Source: Haematococcus lacustris
Taxonomy: Eukaryota; Chlorophyta; Chlorophyceae; Chlamydomonadales; Haematococcaceae
Length of the DNA: 64,000 bases
Assembly: GCA_030144725.1 (NCBI GenBank)
Contig: JASKMD010000006.1
Span: forward strand, 1,636,586-1,700,585
Direction: 5' to 3'
A program made the translations under genes and the position numbers. Positions 1 to 19,805 of this stretch are shown in pieces. The first letter of the stretch is position 1, and each line of letters begins with the position of its first letter. The notes below the pieces were generated by a model, which did not search any database, was not told the DNA's origin, and worked only from the letters and a program-made list of their open reading frames with translations.

Positions 1-2062
1 GTTCAGGGAACGCGTATGCCAGCAGACCTGCAACGCACAGCCAGGCATGCCACAGTCACATATTGTCAAAGCTGGCTGTGCTAATGCTCTTGCTGATCCC
101 ACCAACCTGATGGGCGGAATGGCGCAAAAGGGTTCAAAGGACTCTGCAACCAATCCTACGTAACAACGAGCAAGTAGATACATAATCTCATGGTCAGACT
201 CGCCGCCCAGCCGGTGGTGGCGCACTTCAAAGCCATGATGGCTTGGTCAGACCAGAGCAGGTGGGCAGCTGACGACAACTACTGGTATTCTCTGATAGCA
301 GACGAGATACGCAACAGCCTGCATGAGGTACCCAAGCAATCTACCTTGGACACGCCTGGGCTGCCTGCAATCAACAGAACCTTGTGCACGTCTCAATCAC
401 CTCATTCCAGCGACCACAAACAAACATCAGGGCAGCAGCAGGGCTCACATATGTAGGCAATAAGATTGTAGACAGCTGTGCGCAGCTTCGGAGGCACCAG
501 AGTAGTCATTCCCAGGAAACTAGCAGCCCCTCTGTGAGAGGTGGGTGCCAGGTTCACCAGCTGCCCGCCCAACCTGCAGCATGAGGTCACAGCAGGATGA
601 TGAGGGGCTGGGCTGCTGATCTCATTCAATCACTAGTGAGGCTCAGCATGGCTTACTTGGTGGCTCGTTGGCTATTGCACAGCTGGGCAGTGCAGGGCAC
701 GAGCTGCATGGTCCTGCGGTCCAACACATCAGTGCTAGCGGGCAGGGGAGACATGGTCAGCTGCCTGCAGCCAGGTGACAGGGCAGTAAAGAAGTAATGC
801 AGAAGGAAGCAGGACATGACAGGAAAGAGAAGCAGCACTGACCACAGCAGCAGGCAGGTAGCTAAGGGCACCCACCCCATGAACTGTGCGTTGCTGTACA
901 GCGGGTGCAGGCTCTTGAACATGCTGGAAGGTGCCAAGGCGATGGCACACTGGCTCATGTCAATGGTGCTGCTGGAGTCAAATCCGCGCAGGAAAGGGGA
1001 CAACTCCCACATAATATCCAAGGCCTGCATGGGTGAAGGCACGACAAAGGTGAGGGGTAGAGGCAGCTCGTCTTGCTGTGTCCGTGCTACAAGGAAGGTT
1101 GCACATGCAGAGCTGCTGGCCTTACCCCACCTGCAGCATGGCTGTGTTGTTGGTCAGGGGCTCCAGGTTCAGCGGGTCATACAGCCAGCCCTGGGTGGTG
1201 CCGCCTGTCTGCATGATGCTGGTCAACACAGCAGTGAACAAGAAAGTGCTGCCTGTTTCCGAGGGCATGCACAAGGCATGGCGGGGCATGCCCGTCACTG
1301 GGTTGTTGGCTGTGGCGTTGACCTGGCGCATCACCGCCGCCAGCTCCTGCCAGGTGTCAGGGTAGAAGGACAGCCGACCAAACTCTTTCAGGCTGGGCCG
1401 GCTGATGTTGTACGCTGAGGTGAGCAGAGGCCAGTTGACGTACATAATCAATGGACTCTGAACGATTGGGATGCCTATCACCTGTGCAAGCAAAAGAGCA
1501 TGCTCCACTGTCATGACTTACATGGGCACCAGACCGACAGCATAACACATGCAGAGCAGTCACGGACCCTTCTAACTCGTCATATGCCTTGATTGAGATG
1601 GGTGGATATAGTCAAGGAGTAAAGAGGCACGTAACCAGCAAGGTTTAGACCCCTATACGGATCCCCCGAGATTATACCCCCGAGGTTTGAACTCTATATG
1701 AACTCTTTACATGCCACGAGATTGAGATGGATGGGTCTTGGCACATAGTCAGCAATCATTGTACAAGCAGCTAGTGTTGTTGTCAGTGGTAGAGGCACGT
1801 AATTGATAAGAACCAGACCACCATACGGGATGGTCGGTGCCCTACTCCTCAACCGCAATCATCAGCCGGAGGCAATGTCATCGGGATGTCATGCTGCCTA
1901 AGTGAGTATGTGCACTATCAGCTGAAGCCTCACCTGGTCCTTAAACCTGCTGCTTGCGGTGTAGTAGGGAGGGTAGTCACTCCAAGCCACCACCTGCATC
2001 ACAATCAGTTAATTGCAGCACAATGTAACAACAATGTTTGTATCTGTAGTCGTTATCATCAT

Positions 2063-2097
<35 letters not shown>

Positions 2098-3764
2098 ACG
2101 TCCATCATTATCCCTATCATCACCAGAGTTCAACACTGGCACTGTTGCTACTATGACTATGGAGTATTGATGCACGACACACTGCAATCGCAACCGGCAA
2201 GTAGCTGTACAAGGACTGCTGTCTAGCTTTGTGTTGCTGAGATGCACCTAGTGTTCCCTGCCTTCCATGCCTTCCCTGCCTGTCTAGCCCTGCTTAAGCC
2301 ATTGACTCAGTCGCTGATGATTATTTGCTCAATGGGTGCACCTGGTCGGTGTCATTGCTGATGTAGGGCGCGAGGTCAACCAGGGCGCCAAAGGTGGCAA
2401 TGTCTCCCATCATGAAGGAAGAGAACATGACCACATCGTAGCCCTGTGCTGAACCCTGGGTGTCGATGGCCTGCAAGCAAACATGCACAGCTCACACCTG
2501 CAGTACAGAGACCCTGGTAGAAAGATGGCTGGGCACGTGTGATGCAGTATGCCCCAGTCATCTTGAGGTGGGATGTGCTTGTGTGCAGCCCTAGGTTGCT
2601 ATCCTGACATCAACAACCTGCTGCAGAATGTCTGACTATCTGTGGGCATGACGGATGCACCTGCCTGCACTCCCTGCCACTGCATTCACCCACATGCCAT
2701 GGATAGTGCCTATAGGGTCATGTGCAGACATGCCTTGAGTGCATACTGGGCCTCTGTGCACTCATAGTATTCTTCACACAATGCATTGTCTGAGCCCTTA
2801 TCCAGCAAGTGCAAACTTCGCATGCACTACTGAACATCTCTTGCAAAGCCTATAAGTGATACCATGAGACCTCTCGACTGCATCATACCTGCCCAGTGCC
2901 TCCTTTCCGAATGGCGTTGGACATACTGAAATAGGCCATGGGTTGGACTTGAACCTGAATGCCAGTTGCTGTTGTATACAGCTGGCCCATCTGTGAGAGG
3001 CTCCCTTCAAAGCCAGCAAGGACAAGGACTCGTAGAGGCTGTAGGCAGTGAGGCAACCATAGGACTGGTGGGAGACCTGTTTGCATGTTCAACATGCAGT
3101 GGGACAGCTGATCCTCTAGTGTAAGACGGTGACTAGGGTGTGCCTAGCCACGGAACTGTCCATGCTGTACGTGCTTTGGCTTCTGACTGACAATACCGGT
3201 AGCCCCAATTGCTCGCGCTGGCAGTGAGGGCAGACAGGGAGTTGCGCGCTGGCAATGAATGGTTGCGTATTTGCTTACTCTACCGTGGCACGAAGCTGTA
3301 CATGGCGTGCATGTTTTGGCGCACAACTGACACTACAGTAGCCCCCTCGCTCACCCTTAGGGGGGCTGTGGCACTGGGAAAGCACTTGGCCAGCAGGGCG
3401 TTTGTCCTATTCTGTAGGAACGCCTCCAGGCTGCTGTCCGAGCATGCTCCTTGTGGCTGAGCTGCTTGCCTGCATGGGGACGGTCAGCCTCGCTCAGCCT
3501 CCTACAGCCCTAAAAAGGTGTTGTCAGCCTGCTGCAGCCCGAGGTGGGTCCCACTGCTGAAGCCGGCCGTCTGTGCCAAACTGTTACGCAGCGCGCCACG
3601 CGCCTTTGCACCACAGAGGACACGAACGCCGCTGTCTCCGCAAAGCAATGGTCGTCATCCACCGACACCGCTGCGCTTGTGCTATCCGGCTTATCGCCTG
3701 CTGACGCCCGAAGTACTGCTAACAGGATGACAAGTAACAAAAACCAGCGCTGCGTGCACTGCAT
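1..3764 (-). CDS. Receptor-type nucleotide cyclase, N-terminal part (gene 1, runs off window)
   Basis: I see the ectodomain half of a secreted/membrane receptor whose 3' part lies left of the window. Exons on the minus strand, all in phase: 3588-3764, 3355-3456, 2889-3038, 2342-2470, 1934-1993, 1131-1481, 876-1024, 657-764, 449-573, 345-364 (20-nt micro-exon), 107-143 and 1-27. About 478 residues are present. The chosen Met at 3764 is followed by a signal peptide (QRWFLLLVILLAVLRASA). The 1131-1481 exon carries the family-1 solute-binding-protein pattern (MYVNWPLL, then TWQELAAVMRQVNAT), as expected for a ligand-binding lobe. Gene 2 at 28842-38769 has the same domains and nearly the same exon lengths, so by analogy the missing half should hold a membrane helix and cyclase domains; that is inference. 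An in-frame Met at 3830 could extend the N-terminus. Confidence 0.8.
2056..2097 (+). repeat. (CAG)n/(CAA)n microsatellite
   Basis: Run of CAG with two CAA interruptions inside the intron between gene 1 exons 2342-2470 and 1934-1993. It would read as poly-Gln on the plus strand, but no plus-strand gene is supported here. Confidence 0.85.
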
Positions 3765-4109
3765 TCCGCGGCACTCAAAGCTTGAGTTGACCGGCGGTCC
3801 GGTAATGCGCGTGTGGGTGGTCGCGTCCATTCATTGGATATAGCAGCGTGCACAGCACAGCATGCAGTGGCACAACAGGGTAAGTGCGGCGAGAGCGGCA
3901 TCGGTTAACTTCGTTGCTCGGGCTTGCTGCAGCAGCAATATGCAGCAGCAATATGACCTATAGCGACCTGCAGTAGTAGCCGCAGTGGTCAGCGCACAGA
4001 GAGGTGACCAGACCTGACTGAGCTAGGACAGGGCTGGGCTGGGCTGAACCGGACTGGGACTGGGCGGAATGGCAAGACTAGGCCAGAACAACGACTTTAC
4101 AACCAGCGA
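3765..4109. other. Upstream region of gene 1
   Basis: No gene seen. Holds the 5' flank of gene 1, including a possible in-frame N-terminal extension to 3830, and short GGGCT/GGACT repeats near 4030-4060. Confidence 0.4.
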
Positions 4110-4890
4110 CTCGACGCAGCCAGCACTAGGGCTGCCCCGCCATATGTGGTGGAACTGGCACCCATGCGGCTCTGCACCAGGTCACCCCGGCCATTGGCCA
4201 TGCCAATCCGTGACAGGCCTGCCGCTCACACCACGCGCTAGTGAAGGGTAGCTGAGACTATCGCGGTAAGTCACGCGCGCTAAATCTCGCGTTTTAGACT
4301 GAAGCCTTGTCCCAGTACACCGCCCGCCATCCCCGCGGACTGTGAACATGCTCGCTCGCTGCAGCCTGGGGCTCAACAAGGTGCGACCGTACGTGGGTCG
4401 CAGGTCGAAGCGCAAGATTCCCTGGTTTGGGTCGGGACCCCTCATGGCCCGGCCCTTCCTGACACCTGGCCCGGGCCTATCTGACACCTGAGCCGGGACC
4501 TGCCTAACCCTTCCTCCAAGCAAGCAGAGCATCTCACTGAGGTGTCAGCAGCACCGTGCGTGGACTTTAATTCGCTACCGTGCACTCTGCTGAAGCCTAG
4601 ACCCCATCATAGTCTCAGCTACCCTTCACTAGCGCGTGGTGTGAGCGGCAGGCCTGTCACGGATTGGCATGGCCAATGGCCGGGGTGACCACCAGCACCT
4701 CGTCAGCAGCCAGGCCAGTGTGCATGGCCTGCAGCAGTGCAGCACCACAGATATATAAAATGGCTGGCAGCCTCTTGCAGCCAGAAATGGGGCCCACGGA
4801 AGTCACGGGGGCCGCTGTCTCTGCGAGATACCGGTGATCCGCCGACACCGCCTGCTGACGGCCGCAGCACTGTTGGCATGATAAGCAACA
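4110..4890 (-). pseudogene. Scrambled relic of a receptor cyclase gene
   Basis: Read on the minus strand. First, 4890-4780 resembles gene 1 exon 1 (the stretch at 3745-3637), with a deletion. It is followed directly by the exon encoding the cyclase motif MHTGLAADEVLV (4743-4691), and after an inserted element by the rest of that exon (4179-4110, reading into YGGAALVLA). In gene 2 the matching exon is 31308-31415, about 7 kb from its exon 1, so this copy has lost everything between. I see no open frame across it and infer a dead fragment of a third family member. Confidence 0.7.
4180..4690. mobile_element. 511-bp MITE-like element with perfect 82-bp terminal inverted repeats
   Basis: Bases 4180-4261 and 4609-4690 are exact reverse complements over 82 bp, starting GGTCACCCCGGCC. 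The 347-bp centre is unrelated to the ends and has no convincing gene. The insert sits inside a cyclase exon relic. Comparison with the intact exon at 31308-31415 shows the uninterrupted site and implies a 4-5 bp direct repeat (ACCA or CACCA; ambiguous because the bases overlap the element end). Non-autonomous DNA transposon is the simplest reading; the superfamily cannot be named from a 4-5 bp duplication. Confidence 0.85.
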
Positions 4891-4900
4891 GCAGACAACA

Positions 4901-4959
4901 TCAGCACTGCTTCAGCACTGCTTCAGCACTGCTTCAGCACTGCTTCAGCACTGATTCAG
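4901..4959 (+). repeat. 11-bp tandem repeat (TTCAGCACTGC)n
   Basis: About five head-to-tail copies of an 11-bp unit. The core TCAGCACTG is the reverse complement of the CAGTGCTGA core of the large satellite at 61990-63470. Confidence 0.9.
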
Positions 4960-5161
4960 CAGCGACCAACTGCGGAGTGGTGGTTTCCCAGGACAGCATG
5001 CACTGTTTTGTGGCAAACAAACATTAAGGCAAACGAAGAAGCCAGTTCAGCGAAGACAGCAAGTGTGTGGAAGGTGAGACTGAAAACCCCCGTGTGAACT
5101 TTGGCCGTGATCTCAAGACCGCATTCATTCCTGTAGCTCGCCACAGCTAAACCAATTCGAT

Positions 5162-9548
<4,387 letters not shown>

Positions 9549-10336
9549 GCCTGCCCAAGTAGCAGTATGGCTTGCCTGCGAGGGCAATGCATTCCAGCAG
9601 AGAAAGACACCTGCCACTTGCTGAGCTTGACGTGACATGCACAGCTGGTGGATTACTTGGTGGTGGGTGGCGACTGGACATAATGTTGGGCGGTTGTAGG
9701 AGCTGTGAACGGTCGTGATGCTGGCAAATGCTTGTAGTAATATAAATGTGAGGATAAGGAAGATTGTCAATGATGGCTTAATAAGTCGTGCAGCAATGAG
9801 GTGTGCAGGAGATGAGGGGCTGGGTGGCTGTGGCTACTGGCTCCAGCACAAGTAAAGAGTCTGCATCTTGCAGCTCGCAGTTGGGTTTGGTGCAGTCGTA
9901 GAAGTGGTACCGCCCCTTGAGTAAGGGCGCCTTGGGTTGGTAGCTACAGCGGCTAGGTTCGTGACAAAAGCAGGCACGGGTAAGGGCAGACGTGACAACA
10001 GGCATGATGTTTCACAACTAATCAAGAAGCATCAGCTCTCGAGGGAACCAACCCCTCTAACTGTATTGATCTAGATCGCTCCATGCTGCCCAGCTCCCTT
10101 CTTTGACTCAAAATCTCAGTAACACCGTACTGACAGTGGTAATGCAGCGGACCCCTTGATCAGAGAAGGGTTTGCCACCAAGGTCGCAGGCAAGGGTGGA
10201 AATGCTGAGGCCAAATGCTCAGCATTGCAACTAGGCAGGTGAGGCCGAAGGCCCAGCAAAATCAGGACTGGACTGCAACGCTGGACGTGTGGCCTCGGTG
10301 GGTAGAGCAAGTGGTGGCCAGGGTGAGGGTCAGGAT
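9549..10336. other. Intergenic: helicase 3' flank to hAT element
   Basis: 3' flank of the helicase gene and unassigned sequence. No ORF here resembles a protein I know. Confidence 0.4.
10329..10336 (+). repeat. Left 8-bp target-site duplication of the hAT element
   Basis: GTCAGGAT immediately before the terminal CAGGGCTG; an identical copy follows the right end at 12657-12664. Eight bp is the hAT-superfamily length. Confidence 0.92.
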
Positions 10337-12656
10337 CAGGGCTGTGAAGACGACAAGACGAAAAGACGAGACCGTAGACGAACAGACGAAAGACGGATGT
10401 CTTTTCGTCTGCAGACGACAACCGAACCGTCTGCCCCTTTTTCGGCTGCATGCGACCAACATTTGTCTCTTGCTAAGCTACTTCTATTCTTCCTGTTTAT
10501 ATCTATGTAAACTTGCAGCAGCTTTCACGATGCTACGAAGGCTATCCTCCACTTCAAATCTGAGGTCATGAGTTCAGATCTGAGGCATGAGGTCAGATCT
10601 AGCCTAATATTGACAACCCAGAGCTCGAGCAAATCTTGCAGCCCACGAGCTCCATGGCGGTCTCTCAACAATAGCACGTAGCCGGTACCGTATCCACCTG
10701 AGATTGGTGACAACAACAATTCATAGTCATGTGTGTCTCCATGCAGTCTCCATGCAGTCTCTCCAAGTCTCCATGCAGAGCTGCCATTAAACATTTTGCA
10801 ACAAACAAATGCTTCAAGGATGGTGCAAGACACATGGTACAAGACACATGGTTATACAACATGCGCTTACCTTAGTGCTTCCACGGGCATTATGCTTCCA
10901 CGGGCATGTGTTGCATCCACTGCGCAAACTGCTGCCACTCAGCCTCTGGCTGTGGCTTAGGTCTGCGCTCCAGGACCCTCTTGTTGAAGTAGATGAACGC
11001 CAGGAGCCACATGCGGCCCAACAGCAAGCTTGACCGCTTGTCGCTCCAAATGTGCTTGAACGAGCTGAAAACCCGCTCGTTTGCTGCAGCTGTTGCCGGG
11101 ATGCACAAAACCCGCTGCGCCGCTGCCTGCAGTAGGGGGGCAAAGCCCCCCCTCTCAGCCCACCATTTCACGGGGTGGGCGGTGAGGTGTGGAGCAAAAT
11201 GGATAGGCAACAGCTGCGTGCGTGACATGATAGACTTGATAGACATGACGACAAGCGCGAGAGGATTCGCCTTACCATGAAGGTAGAGGTCCAAGATGTG
11301 CATCCAGCAGCCCACACTCAAGACCTTGGGATGGCGTTGCTCCACCAAGCGCCATGCAGCCTTGTTGGTGGATGGGGTGTCCGTCACAAAGGCACAAGCC
11401 TTGTCCACCTGCAAAGAAACACAAGTCAGGCAATGTCATCTGAGTCTTTGCCAAGGTGGGTATAGCATGGGTATAGCCAGGGTGTGTATAGCAGTAGTGA
11501 ATGAGTTAGGAAGTGATAAAGCATCAATTGTGCATTAACATGTAGAACATGACACAACAAAGTCCCAACGGCCTGCTGTTACGCACCAGATTGTGCTTGG
11601 AAATGACCTCGTCAAACATGTTGGCAATGTAGACCGCTGTTACGCTGTCAGCTTCGGTGTGCACGCAGTCAAGCATGAAGGTCTCTTGGGACCCAGCAAC
11701 ACACCATGCTAGGCAGTGCTCGGCACCTTGCTTCTGAGACCAGCCGTCAACGGTGATTGCCACAAATGGCAAAGCAGCCAGCCTGCTTGCCACTTCAGCC
11801 TTGACGGCTGCGTACTCCTCCAATAGCATGTGGCCGCTCATCTGCAGCATCATCAGGTCAAGAGTATCATGTAAGCAGGCCAACAAGACGAGCACAACCA
11901 AAATGCAACAAACAAGAAGCCACCAAGTGGATGCAATACAATAATGCACAAGAAGACAACACCCACCGAATAGCGAGATGGCAGCACAAACGATGGGTTC
12001 AGGGCCGTCACGAAGGCTTGGAACGCTGGCGACTCCACCACGCTGAAGGGGATTGCTTCTTGCACAACCCAGTTGAACAAAGCGTGGGTTGGCGTCGGGA
12101 GCTTTTGGGTCGAGCTTGCTGGCAGCTTGCTGGCCACGCAGCTCTCAGTCTTTGCTATTTCGGCTGCAGCAGTACTCGACAGGAAACCGCACTTCTTGCT
12201 CGTGAGAAGGTGGGTACGGAGGTGTGTGGGGTTCGACGCCTCCGTCGCCGCTAACTGAGCCGGGCAGTGTAGGCACTGCCGCTTGCCGTCGACTATGGGG
12301 CCGAACTGACTGTAAAAGAAAGGTCTCTTAAAGCTCGATGCAGAGCCCAAGGACAATGGGCGCATTCCACCCGAAATTTGTTGCACTTGTGCGGCAGTGG
12401 GCATCGAAGGCTGCTGCATCGTCGACTGCATCCGCCTACGCGCATTTGATGAGCCTGGCGGCTCCATCGCATTGCTTGCACAACGCTCGGAGCCACGGGC
12501 CGCAAGCGGTCACAGGGGCGGGCACCAGTCACACATCGACAGACGAAAGACAGAAAGACAGATTGGCAGACGAAAGACGGGTGGTTGAGACGAAAAGACG
12601 ACGTAGACGAAAGACGTCGTCTTTTCGTCTGAAGACGACGTCTTGTCACAGCCCTG
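10337..12656. mobile_element. hAT DNA transposon, 2,320 bp, with TIRs and 8-bp target duplication
   Basis: The left end starts CAGGGCTGTGA and the right end, read inward on the opposite strand, starts with the same 11 bases. Both ends are flanked by GTCAGGAT. Subterminal DNA is packed with AGACGAAAAGACG-type motifs that fold: a 16-bp perfect stem in 12590-12632, and a matching 12-bp stem near 10357-10415. The element carries one transposase gene on the minus strand. Ends and duplication are intact, so the insertion is probably young. Confidence 0.93.
10890..12467 (-). CDS. hAT transposase, internally shortened
   Basis: Three exons: 11967-12467, 11587-11841 and 10890-11408, all phase 0, about 424 residues. 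Exon 1 has a BED-type zinc finger (CLHCP, then HLRTHL). Exon 2 begins the catalytic region (AITVDGWS with the first Asp). Exon 3 has the second Asp (FVTDTPSTN), the conserved Cys-x-x-His (CWMH), then passes within about 45 residues to the C-terminal dimerisation domain (ATAAANERVFSS). Known hAT transposases have a long alpha-helical insertion with the catalytic Glu between these parts. It appears to be missing, so the protein is probably inactive as a nuclease although its ends look mobilisable. An alternative intron with donor GTAAGG at about 11278 would break the frame and was not used. Confidence 0.85.
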
Positions 12657-12664
12657 GTCAGGAT
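12657..12664 (+). repeat. Right 8-bp target-site duplication of the hAT element
   Basis: GTCAGGAT, identical to 10329-10336. Confidence 0.92.
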
Positions 12665-15049
12665 GTCCCAACATGGGGTTGGTAATCTTCATGCAAGTAC
12701 TCGCTACAAAGTGCACCGATTGCGATAGCGTTTGTTGCATTGGCACCTGCGAATTACTCCGCATCTACTGGCAAGCGGCGCGTTAATCCTTGCATCAGAG
12801 TCCATGCCGGCGCAAGCGAGCGCGGACACAGCTCAGCTGCTTACTATCGATTGGTCTAGTGGTGAGCAGAGGCACCAATGATCGAACTGCGCTTGGCATC
12901 GAGCCGGAAGTACAATCACATTTCAGCCCGCCAGGCTCGCTCCGCGAACCTTTCATTGATGCAGGCGGTGTTGGAAGGCCATCGTTGGGCAAGTTACCAC
13001 TCGACATTGTTAAATACGCGGGAAATGTGCGCCTCTCTCTCGCCAGTCACACAGGAAAGGACACCCCCATCCACAAAATGGCATGTTGTGAGCTGACCAT
13101 TGTGAGTTTCCAGACTTTCGACTAGTAACTCTGTTCCTTACTCAACGTCACAGCTGCTGGAGAAGAAAGCATGGCAATTAGATGATCAGGCCTGCTCCAA
13201 ATGACATTGGCGTGACCCGACTTTGCCTTGCAGGAATGACTAGCCTACTCCGACCGCCCGGACCGTGCCCCCTCGCACCCCCTTGCACGCCCTTGCACCC
13301 CCACCCCCTCCCCAGCCCAGCATAGCCTTCCTACCTCCTCCTACCCGCTCCCAACCCTAGCCCTGCTCTCCCACCCCCCCACCCCACCCCCTCCCAGCCC
13401 CCTCACTGCTACCCCCTCCTGCTGCACCCCCCTGGCAGCAGCAGGCAGCTGGTGCTGGTGCTGCCCCTGACCTGCCCCCCCCTCCTGCTGCACCCCCCTG
13501 GCAGGAGCAGGCAGCTGGTGCTGGTGCTGCCCCTGGGCTGCCCACCCCTCCAGCTGAGCAGCAAGGGGTCAGGGCGGAGCTGGACGCAAGCTCGACACGC
13601 AAGCGGAGGGCGGGCGGGAGGGATCGGACCCAACATGTCGAGCAAGGTAACATAGCAATGGCCTACACACCTTGAGTGGCCTTACCGAGTGGCCTGGTAG
13701 TAGGTACTACTCACGTAGCGGTCAAGCAATGCAGCAGCCTTGTATACTCCCGAGCATGGGTGGAGGGGCGTCGTTACATCGGTTTGGCGTGCCATGTGAA
13801 TTGTTTTGACTGCGGCGACTGTCCCTGACTGTTTGCAGATGCTACTGGGCCACGTCGGTCGCGGCGGTCGGTCGCGGCGAGGCCCGCATGAGCAAAACTG
13901 ACATGAATTTGAATGTCAAGGTTCGAGCCGCCATAGCACTCAGCACAGTGCACAGTATTTAATGGTACATGTTTCACCGCATAGCTGACGGAGTCCTCTA
14001 TCCAGTGATGTGCGAAACATAAATAGAAACCACGTGGCTGAGACGCGGCGTCGTTTTGATTACCAGGGGTCGGTTTCCTATCATTTCCTGCCATTTTTTG
14101 AAAGTTGGGGTCGCCTCAGTGAGGGCATGGGTGCTAAGCCCACCCCCCAGCACCAGAGCCAGGCAGGTGGGAGAACAGGGCCTGCATTGCCGAATTGGAC
14201 TGCAGCATTGAACACGCGCGGAACATGCAGCGCGTTAGGTAGAGGAAGTGGTGCCCGCTAGAGCTGTGCTGGTAGCCTGAGCTGTCAGCTTTGCCAGCCA
14301 AAGGCAGGGAGTACCCCGAGCTGGGCTCCAAGCGACTTCAAATCCGTGCGCACAAGGTCAAGCAGCAGCAGCAGCAGCAGCTGACGTTAGCGCATGGCTG
14401 TGACAGGGGTCAGGCAATAGTGTAGATGGATGGCGCCCATGCAATGTTCAGGGAAGGTTTACTCATCACAAACAAGACTTCACCCCTAGTGAGGTCCTAT
14501 GAGTCTTTGCTAATCTTAAACCTCGGCCTTTGTCTGTATGCTTGACTGGCGGGAGGACTGATCAAACAGCTCCTCGACTCTGCTGCAAAAACCGCATCGT
14601 CTCAGTTGCCAGGACTCTGTATTCCTTGATTTCTTGGGTCACAGGTCTTGGAAGTTCTCGGCTAGGGACCATGGTCACCATCGACTACCTGTGGAGATGA
14701 GTGTACGGGCTCCCGGGATGGCATACACCATGGTGGTGTCAGTTGAATTTCTAAGTCACGCTGCGCACGCTAACTAAACGTGCGAGTCGTCAGGACGACA
14801 GGTATAGCAGACCCAGCAACTCACTGCACTTACGTCGTCGGCCGCCGTCCTCAGAGCCAGCCGCACCTTGGCTGACCTTGCCTCTGTCCATTTACACAAT
14901 GCTGCACGCGTCGGGGTGCAATGGTCTGTGCAATGGGTCAGGGTCACGGCAAGGACGAAGCGTCCTCACTGGGAGGCGAGCGGCAGCACCTTTCCCGTCA
15001 CCTTCACAAAGGATTGTTCCCACTGAGCCGCGCTGCTGGGTGAGAAGCT
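12665..15049. other. Intergenic: possible small gene, C-rich duplicated block, AdSL upstream
   Basis: 12804-13200 holds a possible small plus-strand gene: ATG at 12804, donor-like GTGAGC after 12861, acceptor before 12927, donor after 13101. I could not make the phases agree, so it is not called. 13250-13560 is C-rich with a roughly 63-bp unit present twice. A short (AGC)n lies near 14360-14383. Nothing else is recognised. Confidence 0.35.
13410..13560 (+). repeat. Two-copy C-rich minisatellite, unit about 63 bp
   Basis: The block beginning CTCCTGCTGCACCCCCCTGG and running into GGTGCTGGTGCTGCCCCTG occurs twice in tandem with small differences. Confidence 0.75.

Positions 15050-19805
<4,756 letters not shown>

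Noticed and set aside
190..456. Plus-strand 88-residue frame
   Set aside because: It overlaps exon 345-364 and introns of cyclase gene 1, whose spliced model is in phase with its paralogue.
1886..2170. Plus-strand open frame with poly-Gln
   Set aside because: It lies over introns and an exon of the minus-strand cyclase gene 1. The Gln run is only the CAG microsatellite.
11215..11278. Additional intron in the hAT transposase
   Set aside because: GTAAGG...CAG is present, but removal would shift the frame and destroy the dimerisation domain that follows.
13900..13940. tRNA-like B box (GGTTCGAGCC)
   Set aside because: No cloverleaf or A box could be folded around it.
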